64,000 nt of DNA, from contig MU839827.1 in the NCBI GenBank assembly GCA_030411725.1, forward strand, positions 2,418,001-2,482,000. The letters are read 5' to 3'. A model generated the notes under the pieces. The model had not been told where the DNA came from and made no database searches. It saw only the letters and a list, made by a program, of their open reading frames with translations. Shown in pieces: positions 22,178 to 33,085 of the stretch. The DNA is from Echria macrotheca. Its lineage: Eukaryota; Ascomycota; Sordariomycetes; Sordariales; Schizotheciaceae. Every line of letters starts with the position of its first letter. The first letter of the stretch is position 1. Made by a program: the position numbers and the translations under genes.

Positions 22178-23557
22178 CCCAAAGTGGGCCTGTCGAACCA
22201 AGTCGCCGTTGCGTTTGGATGGGAAAACTGAAGGGGGAGCACCTGGTTTTTCTCGTCGACTCCCTTCAATCGCCTCGCCCACATAATATCAACAGGATGC
22301 TGTGCAAAGGGCTGGGTATCAAAAAGAATCCAATTGAATTATGTACTCTGATATGTATCTTGATGTGCTTTGTCCAAGCTAGGATGGTGGCCGCATTCGG
22401 CTATGCTTGAGGGAGTTCCTTAGGGACACCAAGACAAAGCAATGATGGTTTCTTTCTCGCAAACGGCGCGAGCGCTGCCCACAATGCCGCAGCCGAATAT
22501 GCTGCCCAGACAATCGCGACAGGGGCAGAACCCAGCCAGAAGAAAAAAAGAAAAAAGAATAGATGGTACTCAGCTTCTTGCGGAACAGTGTTTGTTGCTT
22601 AGCGCCATGGGAACAGGCACATAACCTCCCGTTGTCACTTCTCCTGGGGTTTCTCAGACATTGCTGCTGCCAGGTCGAACTTAAACCTAGCAACACTGGG
22701 GTCAGATAGATGTTCGCTCGGATGAGGAGTGTTACCTTGACGGCTTTGCTGGGCGGTGACTGCAAAATCGAAAGTCTGGCGTCAAAATTCACGAGCGAGA
22801 GGTGGACGATATCGTTGGATTGGGCCAGGATCTCGTAAATATGCATCACGGTCAAGTCGCATGTTGCAGGCGGGTAACGTGTCATAGGGCGGAGGTTGAG
22901 AGTGTGCTGTTAGTGCTGCAAGGCATTTACGAGCCCAGAGGCGATAGCCGTTCTTGATGGGTTGCACCCCTCGAAAAAATTGCCACGACTTTGTTGTTCA
23001 CAAAAATGTTGAGTGCTGGTGTGTTGCGTATCAAGCTTGGCGGCTACGTAAAGAAACCCTCTGTCGAAATAGGCTCGCGCACGTCGTCACGGAATGCCGT
23101 TGGCCGTTGCCCGTAAAAAAAAGAGCCGAAAGAAAATATACTCGTACAGGCGCGGCGCTCATCCACTCCGTGTTTCTGATCCAACTCCGGGAAAAGAGAG
23201 TGGTGGACTATCCGCCTTGACAAATGTCGACTACCGCCGCAGACTGAAAGATCCCCATGCCACCGAATGTCGGCTGTCGCGACCTTACATGGGCAAGATC
23301 TAGGTTTTTTTTGTGTTGCAGGGCGAGTTGCCGGGAACAGGGCCTAATAACCTTCCAAATATCTGCCGTAACTCCAGCCGAACCGCATTTTAGGATATCC
23401 CGATTTTCCATGCCAGAAGCGAAAAAAGAAAAGGAAACGGTCTTGCTACTTAGCCTTGATATAACTCTCAGAGGCGTAGCTGGACGGCCAAACCCAGGCG
23501 ATGGCATGTCTAGCGGGACCATGTCTAGCGGGGACCTGTATTCGTCAGTGGCTACGG
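22178..23557. other. Intergenic, possibly holding a small spliced gene on the minus strand
   Basis: About 1.4 kb. On the minus strand around 22970-22630 there is a protein-like stretch (for example VMHIYEILAQSND and FKFDLAAAMSEKPQEK then stop at about 22643-22645) and one well-formed candidate intron (GTAACACT...CTGACC...GCTAG, about 22735-22687). The phases across it agree only if a further upstream intron is assumed, and I recognise no family. The rest is promoter and 3' flank. Confidence 0.3.
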
Positions 23558-24818
23558 TCAAGAAGGGATGTTGGGAAGGGGGACAATACCGTAAGGCTCG
23601 CGAGTGTCGCCACGAGGGGCAGCGTCGCCGTAAGAAGCACTCGGGGGGGCATCGCGAGGAGGGCGGGCGTCGCGATCGCTAGGACGGTCGTAGCGCTCTC
23701 TGTCGTAGCTGGGTCCGCGACGGTCATCGGGCGCACCACGGCCACCAGCAGAGCCGGCATAGCGCTCGCCGCCTCGGTCATCACGTCCACCGGCATCTCG
23801 TCCTCCATAGCGGTCAGCACGTGATCCATAGGCATCGTCGCGATCACGACGATCATAGCCGCGATCCTCACGGTAGGTCCGATCATATCCACGATCTTCG
23901 CGGTAGCCGCCACCACGATCATAGTTGCGATCGTAGCCGCGGTCGTAGTTACGATCGTAGCCACGATCATCGCGGTATCCACGATATCCTCCTCCGCCGC
24001 CACCGCTGCGGTAGGAATCATCGCGGCCAAAGCCACCACCGTATCCACCGCGGCGGCGATCATCAAAACCTCCACGACGGGGTTCTCCTTCTGACCGGTT
24101 AGTATGGTGCGGAACTGCTTCAGCTTGCTAACTCACCACGCTTCGGGGGTCCGAAGTATTTGCCCGGAGTGGGTGTACGGGGGCGAGCACGGCGCGCCTT
24201 CTCAATGCTCAAGGTACGGCCTTCAATGACCTCGCCCTGCAGACCTTCCTTGGCGGCATCAGCCTGATCGGAGGTGACCATCTTGACGAAACCGAAGCCG
24301 CGCGACTCTCCAGTATGGGGGTCCTTCATGATCTGGCACTTCTCGACCTCACCATACTTTTCAAAGAGGCGAGTGACCTCGGCTTCCTCGAGGCGGGGAT
24401 GAATTCCAGTGACGAAGAGATTCGAGCCGGGATTGATAGCACCGTCATCATCCTTCGCGTTATCGTTCTTGGTGGGAGCGCTGCGACACAGGATTAGTTA
24501 GAGACGGACTGTCAAGTAATGCCCAAGGACAGGGATTGGCGCGCGTGAAATACGTACCGATCATGGCCATTTGGAGACATGGAGCGACGACGCGATGAGT
24601 CGTGGCCATCGTCACGACGGGGCGACGCACTACGCTCACGATCGTAACGAGGGGCGTCCTCTGGACGATGAAAGTCAGCAATCCTGTCCGGGGCGATACG
24701 TCTCGATTGATGCGGGTCGCGTCGCGGAGATTCCCCGTCGACGCGTCCTGCCGGCATGGGACTCACCATCGTAACGCTCGCCGTTGGCATTCTCGTAATC
24801 CATAGCTGTGGTAGCCAT
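23558..24818 (-). CDS. Transformer-2/SR-like RNA-binding protein
   Basis: Single-RRM nuclear RNA-binding protein, probably a splicing or mRNP factor. Four exons (24818-24767, 24660-24558, 24480-24137, 24090-23558) give 343 residues; introns are 106, 77 and 46 nt. The N-terminal 60 residues are Arg/Ser/Asp-rich. One RRM spans about residues 66-150: RNP2 reads LFVTGI and RNP1 reads RGFGFVKM, followed by LSIEKARRARPRTPTPGKYFGP, a Tra2-like linker. The C-terminal half is an unusually regular Arg/Gly/Tyr/Asp repeat (GYDRNYDRGYDR type, alternating with GGGY and REDRGYDR), a composition known for phase-separating RNA-binding proteins. It matches proteins annotated as transformer-SR ribonucleoproteins in other moulds. 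Whether it acts in splicing here is inferred. Confidence 0.92.
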
Positions 24819-25467
24819 GATAAAAGACTGGCGGGAAAGTGTGAAACGACGACTGGTCTTTGCAGAAAAGCTTGGTAAAAGTTCCAGGCAGGCTAGAACT
24901 TTGGAGGCTAAAAGCCGGTACGAGCAATCGGTTGGCCTGAAGTGGAATGGGAGCGAATCAAATAAATGGGGGCTTGAGGGAAAGCAGAAAACGATGCGAT
25001 CCTCGTGAATGACAAGGAAGGCGGATTTGGGAAGCGGTGGGAAGTCGGTGATGCGAAAGGTCACCTCAGAGCCGTCGTGGAGAAGGAAGAAAGGCTGTTG
25101 TTGCAGAGGCGAAATTTGAAAGCAGGCGAGGCGGAACAACGATGTGTCCCATGGGCTGCCTTACTCGGCGCTATGGTTTTTATCCAATCAGGGGCCGCAA
25201 ATATAACAAGCACTAGCCTCATTGAGCGGGGCGACCCACACCTTCTGCTTTGCGTTTGCACACGGTCGCATTCCATCCGAATCGCAGGGCAGCCAATGGC
25301 CGAGCGAACGTCTCTCATGCAGACGCAGAAAGAATACTTGGAAATATACATATGCATGGCCTCGGCCGTGTTCTCGTCGTCTAAAGCCCAATGCGGTTTC
25401 CACCCTCCCAAATCCCCACCACAATGCTAGTTGCTCTCACCTTTCTTTGTCTCCTGCTCAAAGGTTA
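24819..25467. promoter_or_regulatory. Upstream region of the Tra2-like gene
   Basis: 650 bp between the Tra2-like start and the glutaminase stop. The first 250 bases are probably its 5' untranslated region and promoter. No coding sequence is supported. Confidence 0.45.
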
Positions 25468-28034
25468 CTAAAGGTCACTTGTCCATGGCACTCGCTCCGG
25501 CAGGTCGGCCAGCAACGCCTGCTTGACGTTGATCTTGGCCGCTGGCTCCTCGTCGAGGAACCCCAAAGCCTCGACCGCCTTGCCGCCGCACGCTCTCTCG
25601 AGGGCCAGGAAGGCGAAATGCCCCCCGACAACCGGCCTGGCCTTGAAGTAGATGCCCGGGTACCCGCCATCGCCCTCTGTCTCGTACAGGTCCGTGAACG
25701 GACGATCTGCTACCGGTTAGTCGCAATATCCGTCGTGTCCACGGAAATCTTACCAGTTGACGTTTCGTTGACCCATTTTGCAATGCTCCCGAGTATTTCC
25801 GTCCTCGTTTTCTTGCTCGTCACGGCTGCGGCGAAGAACTCCCAATCACTCTTGGTGTAAAGGTGCCTCGAATCCAGTGGCAGCCCGTATTGTTGGAGTA
25901 CGGCCGAGTACCAGTCGCTCTGCATTTTGTACACCTTGTCGGGAACAAAAGGCGTACTCCCGCCCTCCCCGCCGTCGATCGGTTTCTGACCAGGCGAGTC
26001 GCCGGGTGCCGCACGTCCTTGGGCGTCTTGGTCCGGGATATGGAAGCAGAGGAGCGACTCGGCATAGAGGTTGTAGATGGTCGTCCACGATCCATACCAC
26101 GTATACGCCAGCTTCGCGTGGGTCTGGTCTCTCGAGATGCCGTACTCCTGCCACTTTTCAATGTACCTTTCCGCAACCTTGCGGTAATGCTTGGCCTCGT
26201 CATCATGGCCGACAATATCTGCAATCTCGCTCATGGCCCTGATGCCAATGATGCCTTTCAGCGCGAGGTTCGTTTGGTTTGCCAGCCAGCCGGCGAAGTC
26301 GTCGGTGCAGAGCTGGTTGTGTGGAATAAGTGATTCCCTGATCAGATAGCCTGTCCACTGCTCCCAGAGCTTGTAAGACCGCGAAAGCCACTTCTCGGCA
26401 GCCTTCGGGCCCGTGGCCGCTCCGACACCACCGCGCAAGTCCATGCCATACTCGTCAGCAGACCGAGCCCACTCTTTGGCGCCGACAATGTGCTCGGCAA
26501 CACCGTCAACGGCAGCACTCATGAAAGCCGGCTCGGTGTCGTATCTCAGGGCGTTAGCCAGTGCAAGCCCCATTATCAGCATATTTCCGCATTCCTCGAC
26601 CGGCATATACTCGTCCCGCCCGTCGCCGTGACCCGTGGCGTTGGGAAAGTGGGATCCGAGATCGTGCATGCTGTAATTGTTCGGATACTGCCCGCTCAGC
26701 TGGTGCTCAAGGAGCGGCTCGAGAAGATACGCGAGCCATTGCGGGTTCGTGTACAAGAAGAAAGGGAAGGCAGGGAAGATGACATCCACAGTCTGGAAGT
26801 TGCCGTTGGACGAGATCTCCTTGAGGAATAAAATGGGGTCGTCCGGCGTGCCTGAGAATTGAGTTGCTCCGAGCACCTGGCGAGCAGAAAGAGCGACGAT
26901 GTCCTGGTAATCCTGAGAGCCAGATTGATATGCGTCGATGGCAACTGCGTCAGAGTAGTTCCTGGCAAGCGAAGATGCGGTTTCAAAGTCGTCGTAGTGG
27001 TATCGAATGAGGTCATCAGCTGAGCCAAAGTACGAAGACCAGAAAGGCTTCATCAATGTCAAACCCCTTGCTGAAGCAAACTGAACCACTGGATCCTGGA
27101 CCAGCGCAAACGTGAATGTCACGCTGTCCACCTTAGCTGAGCACCCGGAGCCAGACTTTCCGCCAGCCAACTTGAACGACTTGGAGTACGCAAATACCGG
27201 TTCCTCTTCCATAACGCGGCGATACTTGCGGTCAACTTCGTTCCTCAGCAACCCTTTCTCGGCAAAGTGTTGGCGAAGCACAGCGGATGTTCCACATTGG
27301 TGATGGATGTCGGCCGGCGCTGAGAAGTGCAGGGTGCCCCATTCCGCATGATCGTTGAACTCGGTCAGCAGCTGCTCTTCCCTGCGCGAGAGCTTCCACG
27401 TCTTGATGGCGGGTCTGGCATCGCCCTTTTTAGGGGAGGGCTCGAAAAGCTCCCAGGCCAACACATTGCCACGATTGCCGGTTACCCATTCACCGTTCAG
27501 ATCCGTGTAGATGTTGACGTCGAGGCAGCCCTCCACAGTGACGGTCAGATACGCAGCAGGAATCGACTGTCTCAGAGTGGAAGACGGTGTAATGGGCGAC
27601 AAGAAAGAAAGGGTCACACGTGTCAGGTCATCGTCGGACGAGCCGGGGATTTGGTATGTCAGGTTCGTCGTCGAGGCATCAAAGGTAGCACCGAGATATA
27701 CTGGAAACGTGACATTATAGAGCTTGTGATTTCCCGGGAGCGAGTCGTGCGGGCGGCCCAGAAGCGGATAGACCGTGGCCGAAGCCGGGACGGATGCCAT
27801 GACGGAGAAGCCAATCTGCCAGCGCCGCGTCAGCCTCCTGTATTAGCTTCCCGACACATGACAAGTGCGTACATGGGATCCTGTCCAGAATATAGGCCAA
27901 TCCTCCCACGGAGCCTCTCGCGCGCGGCCCAGCCATGTGCTCAGGTACGGGTTCCGCACGAGCAGCGGGAGGACCGACGGCGTCAGCGTCGATGCGCTGG
28001 CGAGAGCGGCCAGCGCCAGCACAGCGAACCGCAT
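25468..28034 (-). CDS. gtaA: Secreted glutaminase A (GtaA family)
   Basis: Extracellular enzyme family that hydrolyses L-glutamine to glutamate and ammonia. Three exons (28034-27873, 27815-25754, 25706-25468) give 820 residues; introns are 57 and 47 nt. A signal peptide is seen at the N-terminus (MRFAVLALAALASASTLTPS). The following PLLVRNPYLSTWL, IFWTG and VYPLLGRP blocks are the family's conserved N-terminal elements (DUF5127/DUF4965). The centre carries SARQVLG, DVIFPAFPFFLYTNP, AHDLG-type MHDLGSHFPNATGHG and EECGNMLI; the end has GYPGIYFKARPVVGGHFAF. Several N-x-S/T sites fit secretion. Length agrees with the longer members of the family. Nitrogen-source regulation is likely from the family but not visible in the sequence. 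Confidence 0.93.
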
Positions 28035-29137
28035 CGTGGAACTAGTGATTGAGCGCCGGGCGAATGCACGTTCCGGCGAAATCTAATTCGGGGGACGTCG
28101 AGCTATGTTGAGAAAGGCGCCTGGGTCCGCCAGGCACAGCCGATGAACAGCTGCTGCGACCAAGCAAATCTGGACCAGCAGGCCAAACGATATGAATAGA
28201 GAGATGTTGCTAATTCAGTTGCACATAAGCTGGAGAAGTCGCCGCCGGGGGGTTAAAAGAACAGAAAAACGGTGAATTGAAAACAGAAGCAGACCAGACA
28301 CTCATCCAAGCGGGTTGGCCGAGGGGCAGGAAGGCACGTAGACGGGGGAAAATAGGTTGCGGGGATGACGCCTGACGGACATGAGATGTGCCTTCGCTTT
28401 CGGAGATCGTCCTCGTGCCTTGCTCGACAGGGTTTCTCCACGATTTCCAGCCAATGGTTCGTGATCATGCGGCCCGCTGCAGGCACGGCTGTGCTCCGGC
28501 TACCCCGCAAACCCGCCCTCTCCCGCTTCTCGGGGAACAAACGACGGCGCCGGCCATGACGGGAGGGTGGACTCCTCATGCGGGGCAACAATAGCAACAG
28601 CAGATGCCAGCTGACGACAGAGCACAGAAAGCATGTTTTCATTTTCATCATCTGGGCGCGATCCGCTTCGAGTCGCTGACGGAACCAGTCCATATATCTA
28701 CATGTTTCCACAACCAGTGTGCGCTTCAAAAAACTTTGGTATATTTCAACCACTCTAGGTAGCCCCAAACGCCTCATGAGTTACCGCTCGTCACCAAAAG
28801 CCATCCCCTCTCCTTTGCGGTTGACCAACCGCAGACTCCGTTGGACCTAGAAAACCTCCGTCAAGGGCTGAGGCACAGTCAAGAAGAAGGCATCAACAGG
28901 ATGCCGTAACTCTGATCTCAAGCCCCTCTCGACGAACCCAAAATGTTGGACCAAGTAAGCACTCGTGTGCACAAAAACAATAAACCGGCCTCCCACGAGC
29001 CAGAACCTTTCCCTGGGACGTTCCACTTCTCTGGGTCAGGTAACTGCCGAGACAGACGGTGCCTCCTACGGGGGCGGGAGCCGGCAAGTCCTGAACCGTA
29101 TAAATGTATAGCGAGAAAAGAAAAAAGAGCGAGCTCT
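28035..29137. other. Intergenic: glutaminase promoter and RAD16 3' flank
   Basis: 1.1 kb with only short frames on both strands. It should hold the glutaminase promoter. Nothing further is recognised. Confidence 0.5.
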
Positions 29138-32100
29138 TCAAGAGCCCCTGAAGAGAAACTGCAGGTCCTCTGGGCTCAAAGAATCCATCGCAGCGTCGTC
29201 TGAGTTGATCGTCGAGTTGATCATGTTAGTCTTCTTCTCTTGCAGGAGCACCATCCGACTCTCGACCGAGTCCTCGATGCAGAGGCGAGTAATGGTGCAA
29301 GGGCGGGTTTGGCCAATGCGGTGGCAACGATCCGCGGACTGCCATTCACTGTTCAAAAGACTTGTCAGCATCGGGATACCGGGTAGCTTGGGAGGGGGAC
29401 CGGGGTGACGGCTCATTGAATAGGACGTCACAAGCTTCATGGACAGGGTTAACATACGCAGCAGGGTTCCACCACCTGTTCTTCGATGTCAGCCTCGTTT
29501 CTCAACAAACTAGGTGGGCAAGCGAAGGGGTACTAACGGATCCACGATGAATACCTGCGAGGCTTCGGTAAGGTTAAGGGCAACTCCTCCTGCCTTCAAT
29601 GAGACTAAGAAGCACTCGACGTTCGGGTTCTTCATGAAGTGCTCGATAGAGGCCTGTCGCTGGGCCGGTGTCATGCTGCCGTCGAGCATCACGGTGGTAA
29701 TGCCCGCACGACGCAGCCGCCACTCGATGAGCTGCAGCATGGTCGTAAACTGCGAGAAGATGATGGACTTGTGGGAAGCATGGTCGGAGCGAAGCTTGTG
29801 GAGCTCGTGCACCAACAACTCGATCTTCGAGGAAGAGGTCCAGTTTTCCATCTTGATGCGGTTGATGATTGAGGACTTCTTGACCAGCGTCTCGTCTTGC
29901 TCGATCTCGGGCTGCTCGAGATCGATCGACAGCGGGATATGGCACTGGGGACAGTCGAGATCCGTGGATGAGTGCAGATAGCTTTTGGCACAGGCGCGGC
30001 AGAAGTCATGCTTACACCTAGATCGAATGGCATCTTCCGCTGGCTCGTCGCAAATGCTGCACACAAGAATATTCTGGCCGCCTTCACTGTTCTTCTTCAG
30101 GATCAGATCCGGATGGTCGGCGACTTGACGCATCTGCATGATGAGGCCAAAAATATTGGCATAGTTGTTGAGAAGCACTCCGGTGGAGACATATGTGTCA
30201 AATCTCCGCTGGCCATTTGTCATGATACTGTTGGCAAAGTCGTTTTCCTCTTCGCCAAAGAACTGGCGCTCGACGTTGATCTCCTTGACGGGCAGCTCCA
30301 TGGCATTGGTATGATCTTTCTTCAGCCGGCGGAGCATGATGCGGTCTGTCATGATGCGGAGCTTCCCGAAGGCTTCCTTGCCTTTGCCCCGGTTGCCAAA
30401 CTTCTGGATCGGGTTGAGAAGTTCCTGGTTGAAGACGGAAACATGCTGCATCCCGCCATGGCCGCATTCAGTGCAGCGACCGTCATCACCCATGTTCCAC
30501 TCGAGTTTAGAGCAAGGGCAGTGCTTGCACAGGTAGCTGGCGAAAGGGCGGATATTGAGGAAGCGGATCAAGGAGAAGAACTCGCCAATGCGGTTCTGCA
30601 ACGGGGTGCCAGTGAGGCACCACCGATATGTGACTTTGAGCGCGAAGCAGGCCTTGGCCGTCATGGTCGTCCTGGTCTTGATGCTATGCGCTTCGTCCAG
30701 GATGGCGCGATGGAAGTCTGTCTGGTGAATCACCGACTTTTCTTTATAGATGCCATCCTTTCGCTTATGTCCTTTCTCCTGTCTCCGATACATCGACTCG
30801 AGACTGTTGTAGGACATAATGATGACATCGTACTTTTTGACATCCTTGACAGTGAGGTTCTTCGTCTTGGAATTTGTTCCGTGAAAAACCAGAGTCTTCA
30901 GCGTACCGTCGGTATAGGATTCGATTTCTGTCATCCATTGCATCAAGGCGACCGGAGGGACGAGCACCAAGGTGGGTTTCTTGGCCGGCCAGTCCGACAT
31001 GATGAGGGAGACAGCCTGGATGGTCTTGCCGAGACCCATTTCGTCGCCCAGTAGGCCACCCTTCCAATCTGTCTTCTGCTCCATTTCCTTCATCCAGGCA
31101 AGACCTTCGAGTTGAAAGGGTTTAAGTTGGCGGGAAATGGACTTGGGTTGGTCAGCCTTGCCAGCTTTGAGGACGGGCATATTTTCGAGGTTAGTCCACA
31201 TGGTGAGGAGTTCGGGGTGGTGCTTTTCCAGGCGGTCTCTGTCCTTCCTGACCCTTTTCTTGCTCCTGAGGTCGCGGTATCCGCGACGACCTCGGGTTGC
31301 GGCGCGCAAAGCAGCCCTCGTCGCGGTTTCGTCAACCGCATTATCCTCTTGCGCGGACTCAGCATCGGACGCCTCCGTATCAGATTCAGAGAAGCTATCA
31401 TCATCAGAATCTAGGGAGAGGTCGCCACCGCCCACGTCAATTGAGCCCTGCGCCGTCTTGCGACGAATGGGGCGAGCTGGTGTTTTAAAGATCCGTCGAC
31501 GCTGACTTAGAGGCTCGTCTTCTTCATCGCTGCTGTACTCGTCTGCTAGGAGTGACATGTCAGACAGCTCGGACAGGTCGGACAGCTCGCTCTCATCGTC
31601 ATCCTCGGTATCTGCAATGACGGTGGCTGGCTGTTTGCCTTTCGCCTTGGCAGAAACGTATGTTGCTGTCGATCGTCCACCTCGCTTGCCGGCAGCCCCT
31701 GAGGAAGTAGAGGAGTTATCCGGGTTGTACTCCTTGACAATGAGATCCGCCCTTGCCTTGAGGTTCCGGGAGAGCCCTATTCTGCGACTAGGTCCAGCCT
31801 GGGGTTTGGTAGACTTTGCCAGCAGATGGGCCGCAGCCTCGTCTTCCTCCTCTTGAAGTCTCCGTGCAAGCTTGGCGTCAGGTCCGCTGTCAGAGTCGTC
31901 ATCTTCGCTATCGTCGATGACATCTCTCTTCCGCTTTGAACCCATCGCGTAAATGCTATTCTGAAGCCTGCTACGGCTGTTCACAGCCCGTGAGGATGGC
32001 AACACGACTTCTATTCGCTTGCCACGCTTCGAACCCGAGGGGTTTGATGCGTCGAACGGTGTCGGGGTTGTGACATTGCTCGTAAGCGGTGTTTGATACT

Positions 32101-32402
32101 CGGATCCTCCAGAAACCGAGGTAGCAGGAGTCGGCACCGATGATGTGGCTCTACTCTCTGCTACGACTTCGGATGGTCGTCCTCGAGTTCGCTTAGCTGG
32201 CGGAGGCCCCACTGGCACAGGCGAGGCTATCCAGCAGTTAGCGGCTAACTCTATGATTGCGCGCCCACCTATCTCGCGATAGAAGGAGCCCACTTTGAGG
32301 CATGGCGACAATTTATGCGCTGAGTGATGAGCAGCTGAAGCAGAACTGGGACTTACCTGCGCCTTCGCTCTCGGCTGCTAGCGACGCTCTCGTCCGCGCC
32401 AT
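29138..32402 (-). CDS. RAD16: RAD16, SNF2/RING ATPase of global-genome nucleotide excision repair
   Basis: Nuclear SWI2/SNF2 translocase with an embedded RING finger; in yeast Rad16 with Rad7 recognises damage in non-transcribed DNA and forms an E3 ubiquitin ligase. Four exons (32402-32357, 32226-29538, 29475-29458, 29348-29138) give 987 residues. The N-terminal 340 residues are charged and disordered. Helicase motif I reads GDEMGLGKTIQ near 406, motif II DEAH near 525. A Cys-rich segment (CKHCPCSKLEWN...CTECGHGG) lies between, then the C3HC4 RING (CSICDEPAEDAIRSRC...CPQC, about 738-775), then the helicase C-terminal lobe with DPWWNPAAEWQSADRCHRIGQ. The third exon is only 18 nt and encodes most of WWNPA. 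A first exon at 32402 is preferred over the downstream in-frame ATG because it restores a canonical GTAAGT intron. Confidence 0.95.
29458..29475 (-). other. 18-nt microexon of RAD16
   Basis: Flanked by introns of 62 nt (29476-29537) and 109 nt (29349-29457). It contributes G-TGG-TGG-AAC-CCT-GCT-GC, completing the invariant DPWWNPA motif of SNF2 proteins, so the exon is functionally required. Confidence 0.9.
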
Positions 32403-33085
32403 TGCTTCTCATACAGAATCGAGAGGGATGGAGTGGTGTAGAGTTGAATTGTGGAAGAGAAGCCCGAGGCGCAGAGGAAGGTTTTGTTGCGAGAGATCAA
32501 CGCTCAAACCGGATGAAATCCTGGCTCCTTAGCGTTCAGGTCGTGGCAAAGCTTCGTCGGATCTTCTCAGCCAGTCAAAGCAGCCGAGCCGATAAATCCG
32601 AAAGCCTGATTAAAGGGACCAGACACCGATGTAGGAAAAGGAGGGGGAGAGAGAGGAAGTTCGGACGAAAAAAAAGAAAATCGATATAATTTGGACAAAG
32701 GACTACCTTACTCTCTCTTTGCGCAGCCTGGCGGTGGATGGCAAAGGGGCGAGCAGGCAGGTTTGCTCTGCTTCAAAGGCGCGTCGCATTTCGACGCGAA
32801 GTCATGTGCCCGTGGCGAACTTTAATTGAAAAACCGAAAGCTCAGGCAGCAACCCCTGCGCACTGTGCACCTAATGGTCCGTGCGCTACCTGCCCCCTTT
32901 AACTGGGTCACGTGCCTTGGCGTCCGATCTTCTGGCGTGGGGCGCCCCTCCTCGCGTCTGAACGTGTCTCTCCTCATTCAGCGCATTACATAAAGGATCG
33001 CCGCCATATTCCGTACTTTCAGGGTTTTTCTCCAACACATCGTGTTGTGAGATCTATCGCCCAAACTCATCTGCTGGACGTCAAG
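32403..33085. promoter_or_regulatory. Shared promoter of RAD16 and RAD7
   Basis: 683 bp separate the two divergent start codons. A TATA-like TACATAAAG lies at about 32987, roughly 100 bases before the RAD7 start. No coding sequence is seen. Both genes encode subunits of the same repair complex, so joint regulation from this region is a reasonable inference. Confidence 0.7.

Noticed and set aside
22178..22282. Upstream extension of the SIM-repeat protein
   Set aside because: The frame is open but begins with GTG and is preceded by a stop, so translation from there would need an unseen upstream exon.
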